The notes below the pieces were generated by a model. The model was given only the letters and a program-made list of their open reading frames with translations. It had not been told where the DNA came from and searched no databases. 64,000 bases of DNA from Semisulcospira habei (lineage: Eukaryota; Mollusca; Gastropoda; Semisulcospiridae): positions 231,971,898 through 232,035,897 of the forward strand of contig BTPG01000004.1 of NCBI GenBank assembly GCA_036245525.1. Direction: 5' to 3'. Positions 35,738-45,482 of this stretch are shown in pieces (within the stretch, counting starts at the first letter, position 1; every line of letters begins with the position of its first letter). The translations under genes were made by a program, and so were the position numbers.

Positions 35738-36360
35738 CAGCTTCATTGCAGTCTGGATTCCATCGGGGATTAGAGGGTTTACCGGCTGTGTCGAATGGCT
35801 AGATTGGCCGCTGAGGAAATTAAATTACCTATTTCATCACAATATGTATATATATTTTGTGATTTAATGTCTTTTCCATTTTTTTAAAATCTATATATTT
35901 GGAACTTAGCCCAATCAGCTTTATTACAGTAGTATTTAGGGGTTGAGGGTGGTATTTGTGGGTTGGTAACAAAATTGGTTTCTAATTCTGTTATAATGGG
36001 TATGTGGTGGCTCCCCAGTGGGTCATCCTCTGGGGTGCATGTTAAGTCAGTACATTTAGGATTTTTGCACCAAGGGGGGTGGTGGATATTGAAATTGCCA
36101 AGGACAATCAAAAAACGATTACACTGCAACTCAACTACTACTGAGGGTTATTTCCCGACCCTCAGTCCCCTGAAAATTGAGATGTATATACAGATCAACA
36201 TAAATAAACTCATTGATGCAGTGCAAACAGGGAACATGGAGGCCCTGCTAACAGTAATCATGAATTTTAATCAGATGATAGTAACGATGTTAATCTCCCT
36301 ACAGGGAGAAACAAACAACCATCCTTTGGAAGGAGCGAACATGGATACTAGTTAAGTGTG

Positions 36361-37085
36361 CAATGCCTAATCTGGTTATCATTGTGATCGTAGCTGTCAT
36401 CCTGCACCTGAATGGATCCCTCTCCACCTCCAGAATGCCCGCCGTGAGATGGCCTTAGTTGCCTGCTCAGCTTTAAACCCAAACAACTAACTAACCTCCA
36501 TAATGCCTAACCTGGTTATCATTGTGATCTTAGTCGCCATCCTGCACCTGAACGGATCCCTGTTCGCCTCCACCTCCATAATGCCTAACTTGGTCATCAT
36601 TGTGATCTTAGCCGTCATCCTGCACCTGAATGGATCCCTGTCCACCTCCATAATGCCTAACTTGGTTATCATTGTGATCTTAGCCATCATCCTGCACCTG
36701 AACGGATCCCTGTCCACCTCCATAATGCCTAACTTGGTTATCATTGTGATCTTAGCATTCATCCTGCACCTGAACAGATCCCTGCCCACCTCCATAATGC
36801 CTAACTTGGTTATCATTGTGATCTTAGCCTTCATCCTGCACCTGCACGGATCCCTGTTTACCTCCATAATGCCTAACTTGGTTATCATTGTGATCTTAGC
36901 TGTCATCTTGCACCTGAACAGATCCCTGTCCACCTCCATAATGCCTAACCTGGTTATCATTGTGATCTTAGCTGTCATCCTGCACCTGAACAGATCCCTG
37001 TTCGCCTCCATAATGCCTAACTTGGTTATCATTGTGATCTTAACCGTCATCCTGCACCTGAACGGATCCCTAACAGCAAAAGCCA
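36361..37085 (+). repeat. 72-bp minisatellite
   Basis: One unit at about 36361-36432, then eight more starting at 36503, 36581 and every 72 bp to 37013 (unit core ATGCCTAACTTGGTTATCAT, GATCTTAGC, CACCTGAACGGATCCCTG). Because 72 is a multiple of three and the unit has no stop in one frame of each strand, both strands stay open for over 600 bp, giving 24-residue repeats. I do not regard these as genes. Confidence 0.93.
36437..36495 (+). repeat. LINE 3'-tail copy 1
   Basis: CCGCCGTGAGATGGCCTTAG, GCCTGCTC and TTTAAACCCAAACAACTAAC closely match the 3' end of the LINE at 49421-52273 (52218-52273). It interrupts the 72-bp array after its first unit. Confidence 0.85.
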
Positions 37086-37133
37086 ACCAACCAAAAAGCG
37101 CTGTGGGACCAACCCCCAAAAGCCAAACGCCAG

Positions 37134-37195
37134 TATGTCTTAGCCCTCAATCAGTTGCCTGCTCGGCGTTAAACCCAAATAACTAACTAACCCAC
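37134..37195 (+). repeat. LINE 3'-tail copy 2
   Basis: GCCTGCTCGGCGTTAAACCC followed by AAATAACTAACTAACC, the same LINE tail, closing the 72-bp array on the right. Confidence 0.85.
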
Positions 37196-37549
37196 TGCAA
37201 GCAGAAGTAATCCGTTTGTTAATCATAGCTTGGGTGGGGGGGGGGGGGGGGGGGTGATTGTTGGGATCTGGGGGAGGCGGGGGGGGGGGGGGGGGGGGGG
37301 GCAAGCAGGGGGCTTGATCCAGGCAAACAGGTCAAGAATTGGAGAGGTTTTTTTTCCTTTATTTATTTTCTTTTCAGTTTTTTGTTGTTGTTTTGTTTAT
37401 ATTTATTTGAGCTCTTGAAACTGCTTTGGGATACAGAATGTTGTTTTCATTTTTAATTCTGTTTGCCTCTTGGTAAAGAGTATTTTTGGGCATTTTTTTA
37501 ATATGCAGCGCTGCGGGACCCGTTGCAGTCAATGCATCATTTGGGTACT

Positions 37550-37580
<31 letters not shown>

Positions 37581-38027
37581 GATTTTTCAACATCAGATTC
37601 AGGTCAAAGACAAAAGGTAGTGATCCTTGACAACTCGGATAACTCACATATGGAAGGGACTTTGTGGATTATGGTTCATCCCATCTTGTTTTCTTTCAGA
37701 GACAGACACATACAGAGACTGACAGACTGCCAAGAGAGATAGTGACAGACAAAACAGAGTAAGATTTCTTATTGTTCGCGCAGAGAGCGAAATTGGCTTT
37801 GTTATGATACGCTAAGATTAGTCCGGAAGTTTCCGGAAGAGCAGTCGATTTTTGGAATGCGTAGATTCGCTGAGAATAGATTAGAACGTTCGAGCGAAGT
37901 CGCGCTCTGTCGAGTGACCTTATAATATGTGAAGTCAAAGTGTAGGCAACATTTTACAACACAGTATATAGCCACTCAAATACTCATAGTTGTTTTCTGT
38001 GCGCGTGAAGTTGGCAGCCGGTCGGTA
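37196..38027. other. Poly-G tracts; no gene
   Basis: Long G runs at about 37233-37253, 37279-37302 and 37549-37579 (about 31 G with none or few breaks). The frames through them (Gly-rich) are artefacts. The rest has no recognisable gene. Confidence 0.7.
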
Positions 38028-38642
38028 TGTTACGAAAGATCTTGATACTGGCAAGGTCGTGAATGGTTTGCCATACTCTTGTGTGACGTCATTACACACT
38101 GGAATTTGGGGCTGTCAAATTTTTGTAGACTATTTTAGTTTATTCTAAAAAGTTCTTTTTTATTAATATTTATGAGTTTCGGTTACGTGTTCCGTTCTTA
38201 TTGGTTGCGTTGTGTGAATTTGTTGGATTATTCTGGAAAGTTGTTTTACTATAAAAGTTTGTGCTGGGAAGCACGTTTGTACATTGTCATACATTGTCAG
38301 TTGTAGGGACACACAGTTTATCGTAGGTACGTGGCCCGTATAGGGTGTACATGGCGAGAGTTGCAGCGTAATGGTGGTGTAGGTTGTATGAGAAATGCAG
38401 TGTGTCGCCAGTGTTGACATTTTTTCAGAGGAGACATTGTATCAGTGTTAGTGCATTTGGGAATGCATTGTGTGGAGATCCATCGCCGAAATAAAATATT
38501 GTTGGAACTTGTTAATCCAGTGTAGTCTACATCCTTAAGCCACGTGTGACGGGTTGCAGCTGAGTGAAGTTTCTTTAAAAGAACCTTACGTGCGTGCGTC
38601 TGGTATGTTTATCATACTACGACTACGACTCAGCACGTAACA
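38028..38642 (+). repeat. Candidate solo LTR
   Basis: 615 bp with inverted tips TGTTACG and CGTAACA, a TATA-like CTATAAAAG near 38250 and AATAAA near 38491, spaced as in an LTR. There is no matching duplication (GGTA on the left, CTGA on the right) and no internal retroelement nearby. The alternative is unrelated non-coding sequence. Confidence 0.35.
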
Positions 38643-38673
38643 CTGATGCCGCATGTGGATGCCACACGTAGTG

Positions 38674-38838
38674 TAACACATTTAGCAACACATCCAATAT
38701 CAAGAGCTATAGGAAGCGCAGACAGTAGGGAGAGTTTAAAACAGGAAAATACAGGTGAATGGACGAAGGGTAGACAGAAACACATGTCCCAGAATAGAAG
38801 GGAAAACCCACTCCTCCAGGGCAGACCCGGGTGGGGGA
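38674..38838 (-). mobile_element. SINE copy D, partial
   Basis: Matches the middle and 5' head of the SINE family (CAACACATCCAATATCAAGA, GGGCAGACCCGGGTGGGG), with a deletion near the head. The 3' part is missing. A further short head piece (CCAGGGCAGACCCGGGTGGGG-like) lies at about 39005-39042. Confidence 0.8.
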
Positions 38839-39084
38839 CAGATGAAAGAAAGAAATGAAATGAAACTTTATTTCTCAAGGATAAATGATTAGGTACATAG
38901 ACCTGTTTTCAATCATGTCCCTTGCACACACACAAACACAAACATACGCAAGCACTCGCACAGACGCACACACACCAATGTCTGGAAAAAAAAGAAAAAG
39001 TAGTTAACCCCATCCAAGTCTCCAGGGCAGACCCGGGTGGGGAAACGTGCAAAATAATAATACATTTATAAGAAAAAATGTAAA

Positions 39085-39240
39085 CAGAAATCAGTGTTTG
39101 CATGTATACATGTGTGCATCGGGTATTTACAAGAAATGAGTGTTTGCATGTATACATGTGTGCATCAGGTATTTACAAGAAATGAGTGTTTGCATGTAAA
39201 CATATGTGCATCAGGTATAAAAATTTACAAGAAATTTCAT
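39085..39240 (+). repeat. ~45-bp minisatellite, three copies
   Basis: Units with GTGTTTGCATGTATACATGT, GTGCATC and GGTATTTACAAGAAATGA, the last one diverged. Confidence 0.85.
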
Positions 39241-39268
39241 GGTAAATAAAAATGGGAAAAAGAGATTT

Positions 39269-39340
39269 TAGTTAAAGGGTGGTGCCAGAATAGCTTGGCG
39301 CCTAGAGGCGCCAAGCTATTCTGGCACTACCCTTGAACTA
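39269..39340. repeat. Stand-alone MITE hairpin core
   Basis: Near-perfect palindrome TAGTT..AAGGGTGGTGCCAG with centre GCGCCTAGAGGCGC. It is the core of the TTAA MITE family without its terminal repeats, like 2421-2490; both stand-alone copies share a GTGCCAG/CTGGCAC variant and a TCTAG or CTAGAG centre. Confidence 0.85.
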
Positions 39341-39399
39341 AATACACTAGGCAACTTGCAAGAATAGCTTTAACAAGTCTACGCTATTTACGTATTGAA

Positions 39400-39455
39400 T
39401 TGATTGATTGTACATTGCTTAACGTCCCGACAGCAACATGGCTTTCTCAGGATGT
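39400..39455 (-). mobile_element. SINE copy E, 56-bp 5'-truncated
   Basis: Only the last 56 bp of the SINE, flanked by a perfect 15-bp duplication TATTTACGTATTGAA (39385-39399 and 39456-39470). Retention of this end shows that the TTAAGCAATGTACAATCAAT side is the 3' end of the SINE. Confidence 0.9.
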
Positions 39456-39499
39456 TATTTACGTATTGAAGGTTTACTACACCAACTTCAGAAATGAAA

Positions 39500-39615
39500 A
39501 GCCGTAGTCATGTGAGAAACTAAAAACCGTAGTCACGTGAGAAACGAAAAGCCATAGTCACGTGAGAAATGAAAAGCCATAGTCACGTGAGAAACGAAAA
39601 GCCATAGTCACGTGG
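39500..39615 (+). repeat. ~28-bp minisatellite
   Basis: Four to five units of AAAGCCATAGTCACGTGAGA plus AACGA with small changes. Confidence 0.88.
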
Positions 39616-39619
39616 TTTA

Positions 39620-40990
39620 CTCTTTACAGCATGTCAAGTATTCCTGAGATACTTCAGCAGCTGGGTTTTAAATGTTCTAACTGATGGCGCTGCTATAATA
39701 TCTGCCAGAACTGAATTCCATTATTTGGCCCCAGGATAGGACAAAGATAACTTGTAAATATCCAAGCGGGGCATTGGTACTAGCATATTGTTTCCTGGTG
39801 TTCGGCTGGACCTATGGGCAAAACGGAATAAATTTGTGAGAGACGTAGGAGATTCTGAGATTTTGCACATGAATATCAGTTTATTATAGATAACAAGTTT
39901 GTGAAGAGGTAAGACAGCTAGCAACAAAGTTAGCGTCACTACTCCCGTCCCAGATAGTAGAGGCATAATCCAAATGTGGCTGAATATGAGCACAATAGAA
40001 AATTTTTCTGGTGGATTCATCAGTGAAGAATCTCAGATTAGAAAGTAGGTATACATTTTTAGATATTGTTTTACAAACATTTGCAATATGATTCTGCCAG
40101 CACAGCTTGTCGTCTATGGTGATTCCAAGCACGCGCTGCTCCCTGACTTGCTCAACAGACTGGCCATTAAATGTGAGTTTTAATGGAGGGGGGTTCACGT
40201 GGTGTTTTTGTCTAGTGATAATCAGCATACGTTTGGTTTTGGAAGGATTCGGTACCATGGAGTTATTTTGACACTACTGTGAAACATCATTCAAACTACT
40301 CTGAAGAGATCTAGTTATACAATATATATCTGATGATGAAACGTCAAGAGTTCCGTCGTCTGGCCATGATGGTATTAGCAGCACTGTTCTCAAATTGGCT
40401 CTGCCGTATATCATAGATTCGTTAACGTACGTTTACAACCTTTGCATACAGCAAGGTAACTTTCCTTCCAGCTTAAAGACAGCAAAGGTGATACCATTAC
40501 CTAAAACAAAAGACCTCACTGACCCAAACAAGTTTACACCTATTTCCCTGCTATCAACTTTGTCTAAACTGAAAGGCACACCCACACGCATTTGCAGCAT
40601 TATCTAAAAATACTCGGTTCATTCACTGCGATCGGGCTTTCGTTTAAAGCACTCTTGTCACACAGCACTAACACATTTAGTTGATAGATGGCTGACCGAG
40701 ATGAATAGCGGTCAAATGACTGGGGCTGTCTTTTTGGACCTCTCGAAACCTTTTGACCTCGTTAATCATGAGAGTTTAATTCAGAAGTTTGCTGTCTATC
40801 AGTTAACTTAAGTGCTGGCACCCTTGCGTTCCTTACGTCATACCTGCAAGGGCGCACACAATATGTCCATGTGAATGGGACAAAGTCACATGAGGGGGTG
40901 ATAGCGCAAGAAGTCCCACAAGGATCTATCCTTGGTCCATTATTGTTTTCTGTCTATATCAACGATCTTCCACTACATATATCTGACCCC
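39620..40990. mobile_element. LINE copy with 5' inversion (twin priming)
   Basis: Plus strand, about 40357-40988: RT first half (GHDGISSTVLKLALPYIID, ACAAAGGTGATACC-type PLPKTKD block, then MTGAVFLDLSKPFDLVNHES and, in another frame, PQGSILGPLLFSVYINDLP). Minus strand, about 40356-39640: RT second half (NPSKTKRMLIITR, RVLGITIDDKLCWQNHI, HLDYASTIWD, then WNSVLADIIAAPSVRTFK). The two halves meet head to head at about 40356, and the missing piece is only the FADD region. This is the geometry left by twin-primed insertion. Several stops; no activity. Confidence 0.82.
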
Positions 40991-41240
40991 AGTGAGAGAG
41001 AGTGAGGGAGAGAAGAGAAATAGAGAGAGATGAGACACAGACAGACAAAAAAACAAAAAACAAAACAAAGAAAAATGATGGAGAGACAGACACACAGAGA
41101 AGACAGACATAGACAGATGAGAGAGAGACAGATTCAGACATACAGAGAAAGACAAAAGAGAGAGAGAGGGAGAGAGCACGTGTGTACTTGTGTGTGTGTG
41201 TGCATTTTTGAGTGTGTGTGAGAGAGAGAGAGAGACATGG
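40991..41240. repeat. (GA)n-rich low-complexity region
   Basis: AGAGAG/GACAGA-rich with a short TG run near 41185-41220. The Ser/Leu-rich antisense frames are artefacts. Confidence 0.85.
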
Positions 41241-42320
41241 ACAGACGGACAACCTGCATTTGTCACAGGAGGTTGATAAACGTGTAAAAAACAGATAGGG
41301 GTAGGTGGGTGGAAAGGGTGTGGTAGGTACATGCTGCCAAAACTTGGCGTAGTCGCAAAAAGGTCTCAATCTGGTCCGAGTGCGGTCACAATGTAACCAT
41401 TTCCACACCATTTCTGTGTCGTAACTTTGGTGTGATTTGCATTGCCGTGTACCAGAAAGCAACCAGTGTTAGATGGTTCCCAGGCTCATATTTTGGTGTA
41501 TTGCGATGTTTACACTGAGCGGTGTAAAGACAGCTTTTACACCTAGAAAAGTTTGCAACTGTTGGTGGAACATACTTGCACTGTAAATGCTACTAGGGTA
41601 TGCATTCATATTTTTGTGTTTTGACGAGATAGTCTGTCTTCTCTGCATCCTTAAAGCCGGTGCATGTGTGAAGGATTACAAATAGCCACGGATTTGGAAA
41701 GACAAGCCAGTTTTGCGCCAAACAGTCAAACTGAGGCTGATCTGTGATGTGGGTTTTGATTGTACACCATCACACTAATTGCAGCCACATGCCATAACAT
41801 TTGTTCTTCAAAATCTTTATGGTCATTAGCACTGAGATTTAAAAAAAACAACAACATGCAGGTGCCCAAATGACATTTCTGTTAGTATCGTCAAGGGTCT
41901 GGTAATGCTTTGTGCATGCATAATTGAACAGCCAAGCTCTGTGTTTTCAGCTGTCCTGTTCTAAAGGACTGTACAATACAATACAACAATACTTTATTAA
42001 TCCCTCATGGGGAAATTGTCTGCCCGTACAACACATGGCATCATCATTCACTCATTGAAATAATTAAATAACCCATAACTCCCAGTTAAAGAGATGAACT
42101 GTAACAGACGTATTGTTACCTGTGTAACACTCTTGGCATCAGAAACACTTATGTTGTATTCCCCCTGTGCTTCTGGTGTCAGCAATGTTGCAGTGAACTA
42201 CTGAAAGGGCTAGAAAGAATGTTGACTGACACTATCTACTGATATTACTGTTGAAAAGGGTAACAGCCTCAGGGACAAATGAGTTGGCATAACGTGATGT
42301 ACTACTTTTGGGTACACGAA
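41241..42320. other. No gene; possible LINE 3' tail
   Basis: TACTTTATTAATCCCTCATG and GGGGAAATT (about 41990-42017) look like the antisense 3' end of a LINE/SINE family common in aquatic animals (recollection). The rest is unremarkable. Confidence 0.4.
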
Positions 42321-43095
42321 TGTAGTAGGCATTCTTAGTTTCATGGGCAGGCTTACAATATTTACTACATCTATATGTAACTTGAAACTGTACCGGGATG
42401 ATTTATTGATAATCTGCATTCTTAGTTTCATGGGCAGGCTTACAATATTTACAACATCTGTATGTAACTTGAAACTGTACTGGGATGATTTAGTGTTAAT
42501 TTTGCATTGTTAGTTAACATAACATAACATAAGACATAAGACATTTATTCACCAAGTAAAACGTTACAAGGATTTTTGTGTGACATACTTACTTACTTAC
42601 TTACGCCTGTCACCCCTACCCGGGTATAGGCCGTCGACGAGAGACCTCCAGCAACTCCTGTCCTGTGCTTCTCCTTCGATTCTACTCCAGGTGGTTCCCA
42701 GTCTCTTGATGTCTGCTTGGAGGTCTGTTGTTTGTGTGACATGGTGACAGTAAAATACATCCTCACTTGCTACACATGCATTCATCATGACATACACTCA
42801 GTCGTCCTGTATACAGCACTAAGATAGATAGACACAATATTAAATGGGCAGGCTTACAATATTTACTACAACTATATGTAACTTGAAGCTGTACTGGGAT
42901 GATTTATTGTTAATCAGCATTGTTAGTTAAATGGGCAGGCTTACAATATTTACTACATCTATATGTAACTTGAAACTGTACTGGGATGATTTATTGTTAA
43001 TTTGCATTGTTAGTTAAATGGGCAGGCTTACAATATTTACTACATGTGCATGTAACTTGAAATTGTACAGGGATGATTTATTTGTTAATTTGCAT
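42321..43095 (+). repeat. ~87-bp minisatellite, interrupted
   Basis: About five units with GGGCAGGCTTACAATATTTA, CTATATGTAACTTGAAACTG, TACTGGGATGATTTA and TGCATTGTTAGTT. Two lie before 42504 and three after 42847. Between them are a segment with ATAACATAAGACATTTATTC (LINE-tail-like) and the RTE fragment. Confidence 0.85.
42587..42730 (-). mobile_element. 144-bp 3' fragment of the RTE-like LINE
   Basis: Flanked by the 12-bp duplication TTTGTGTGACAT (42575-42586 and 42731-42742). Read on minus it encodes DLQADIKRLGTTWSRIEGEA and GLYPGRGDRRK, as at 13715-13844, and ends in (GTAA)n. Confidence 0.95.
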
Positions 43096-43221
43096 TGCGG
43101 TTTCATGAAATAATTGTACAATTAGTATGATGGCACTAGCTTTTTCATAAAGAATGGAATAATTAATGAGTTTGTTGTGCAAATCATGTCGCTTTCCATC
43201 TGCATTTACATTCCCTGATGC

Positions 43222-43545
43222 CACCCACTACTGGTACAGCACAAATACAGACACTGTAATGATCAACTAACACCCACTACTGGTACAGCACAAATACAGA
43301 CACTGTAATGATCAACTAACTCCCACTACTGGTACAGCACAAATACAGACACTGTAATGATCAACTAACTCCCACTACTGGTACAGCATAAATACAGACA
43401 CTGTAATGATCAACTAACACCCACTACTGGTACAGCACAAATACAGACACTGTAATGATCAACTAACTCCCACTACTGGTACAGCACAGACACTGTAATG
43501 ATCAACTAACTCCCACTACTGGTACAACACAAACACAGACAATGT
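43222..43545 (+). repeat. 49-bp minisatellite, left half
   Basis: Six to seven units of CCCACTACTGGTACAGCACA, AATACAGACACTGTAATGAT, CAACTAACT. One unit lacks the AATACAG piece. The same array continues at 47795 beyond the LINE. Confidence 0.95.
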
Positions 43546-43572
43546 CATGGCTTGACTTCGCGGACGAAGATT

Positions 43573-45472
43573 CTATAGGGCTTGCCCACGTCGTCTGCAG
43601 GCATTTTCGTGACTGCGGAGGCCAATCCGGGACAGGCAGGTTCGACCGCAGTGGCTGCAGGGGAAGGTCTGGTCAGGGTTTTGAGTTACGACAACTCTGT
43701 TTTTTCCCCTGAGCCGCTTGTCCTTGAGGTTAGCTCTGCGAAAGTCCTCAAAGGAGACAGCTGCCTTGTGAATGGTGGAGCGCCAGGTGTCGCGGTCCGC
43801 AGCAAGCGAAGACCACTGGCGGTGGTCGATTTGGCAGGCACTAAGTGACTTCTTGAGACCGTTTTTGTATCTCTTCTTTGGTGCCCTTTTGTCTCGGTGT
43901 CCAGTGGCGAGCTCGCCGAACAGAGTGATCTTGGGTAGGCGATGATCCTCCATCCTGGAGATGTGCCCCGCCCAGCGAAGCTGTGTCCGCAGCAGCAAAG
44001 CCTCGATGCTCAAAGTTTCCGCCTGTTCAAGGACCTCGACGTTGGTGACATAGTCACTCCAGTGAATGCTGAGGATGGTACGCAGGCAGCGCTGGTGAAA
44101 GCGTTCGAGGAGTCGTAGTTGGCTACGGTAGAGGGCCCAGGACTCGGAACCGTACAGCAGGGTGGTGAGGATGACAGCTCTGTACACGCTGATCTTGGTG
44201 CCTTTTTTCAGCTGTTGATTGTGCCACACCTGCTTGAATAGTCGCCCGAAAGCACTGTTTGCTTTTACCAGCCTGTTGTCCAGCTCCTTGTCCAGCTTGG
44301 CATCTGACGTGATGATGCAGCCGAGGTAGGTAAACTGGTGTACAGACTTCAGTTCGGACTCGCCGATGGTGATGTGGGAGGGCGATGGTCTTCCTTGGGT
44401 GCTGGCTGATGAAGGACCTCTGTCTTTTTCAGACTGACCTCAAGTCCAAAGAGCTGGGCAGCGTCTGCGAAGCAGGACGTAATGCGCTGCAAGACTCTCC
44501 ATGTGTGCAACGAGGGCAGCGTCATCAGCAAAGAGTAGCTCACAAATCAGTTGGTCTAGGGTTTTCTTGTGGGCCTGCAGTCATCTGAGGTTGAACAGGC
44601 TGCCATCGAGACGATACCTGATACTGCGTCGTCATCGTCGAGGTCCACTGTGGCCTGCTTCAACATCATGCTGAAGAAGATGGTGAAGAGGGTCGGTGCC
44701 AGCACGCAGCCTTGCTTCACGCCGTTGCGAATGGGGAATGGTTCTGAGAGGTCACTGTTTAGTCTGACCTGGCCTTGCTGGTCCTCGTGGAGCTGGACGA
44801 TCATGTTGAGGAACTTTGGGGGACAGCCTAGTCGCTCCAGGATCTGCCACATACCTTGCCTGCTCACAGTGTCAAACGCTTTTGTTAGGTTGACAAACGT
44901 TGCGTACAGCCCTTTGTTCTGCTCACGGCACTTCTCCTGAAGCTGTCTCAGCACAAAGACCATGTCAGTGGTACTCCTGTTGGGACCATGTCGGTGGTAC
45001 TCCTGTTGGCTCTGAAGCCACACTGGCCCTCTGGGAGGTGGTCTTCAGCGATGGCGGGTACCAGCCGATTCAGGAGCAACCTTGCGAGAATTTTCCCGGC
45101 AATGGACAGCAGGGTAATTTCACGATAATTAGAGCAGGCAGACTTCTCTCCTTTGTTCTTGTACAGGGTGATGATGACTGCATCACGGAGATCCTTTGGC
45201 AGTGTTCCTTTTTCCCAGCAGCAGAGAAAGAGGTCGTGGAGCTTGTTGTGCAGTGCTGGGCCTCCATGTTTCCATATCTCTGGCAGGATTCCGTCAATGC
45301 CTGCTGCTTTGCCACTCTTGAGCTGGTGGATGGCTGTGAGGGTCTCTTCGGCGGTGGGCGGTTCGTCCAATTCAACCTTTAGTGGAAGGTGTGGGATTTG
45401 GAGGATGACTGTTTCTTGAACAGTGCGCTCAGCGCCGAAGAGGTCCTGAAAGTATTCCGACCAGCGGTTCAA
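43573..45472 (-). pseudogene. LINE reverse transcriptase with C2H2 tail, broken
   Basis: Blocks in order: KSGKAAGIDGILPEIWK, NYREITLLSIAGKILARLLL, CGFRANRSTTDM, ATFVNLTKAFDTV, RNGVKQGCVLAPTLFTIFF, LLFADDAAL (about 44512-44560), LTTLLYGSESWAL, LRWAGHISRMEDHRLPK, and FPCSHCGRTCLSRIGLRSHE at the end. In motif A the family has Asp before LTKAFD; here the codon at 44889-44891 reads Asn. A 26-bp tandem duplication (about 44959-45010) repeats the STTDM region and shifts the frame, and further shifts follow near 44560 and 44350. Confidence 0.85.
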
Positions 45473-45482
45473 GATGGAGGTA

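Larger units (their letters stand above)
31765..36130 (-). mobile_element. Old RNase H-bearing LINE, two MITEs inserted
   Basis: Ordered remnants on minus: endonuclease (36129-35884; LIVLGNFNIHHPPWC, GSHHIPIITEL), RT (33398-33213; MPQGTRLAPTLFNIMLADLP and QYADDIAIW), and RNase H (32672-32328; ICTAELVAISLALQHL and ILVSSDSQTALKTIL). A further frame at 31946-31764 may be the 3' part. Many stops and shifts make it old. The RT plus RNase H order fits the I-type LINE group. The TTAA MITE (32024-32237) and a piggyBac-like element (34396-35737) are inserted in it. Confidence 0.75.

Noticed and set aside
36487..37186. Long open frames on both strands with 24-residue repeats (210 and 227 aa)
   Set aside because: They are produced by a 72-bp minisatellite whose length is divisible by three; no start context, no family, flanked by LINE tails.
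40959..41462. 167-aa Ser/Leu-rich minus frame
   Set aside because: Low-complexity GA-rich DNA read antisense.
43222..43545. CRISPR array (regular 49-bp spacing)
   Set aside because: The whole unit is conserved, with no variable spacers; a eukaryotic minisatellite.
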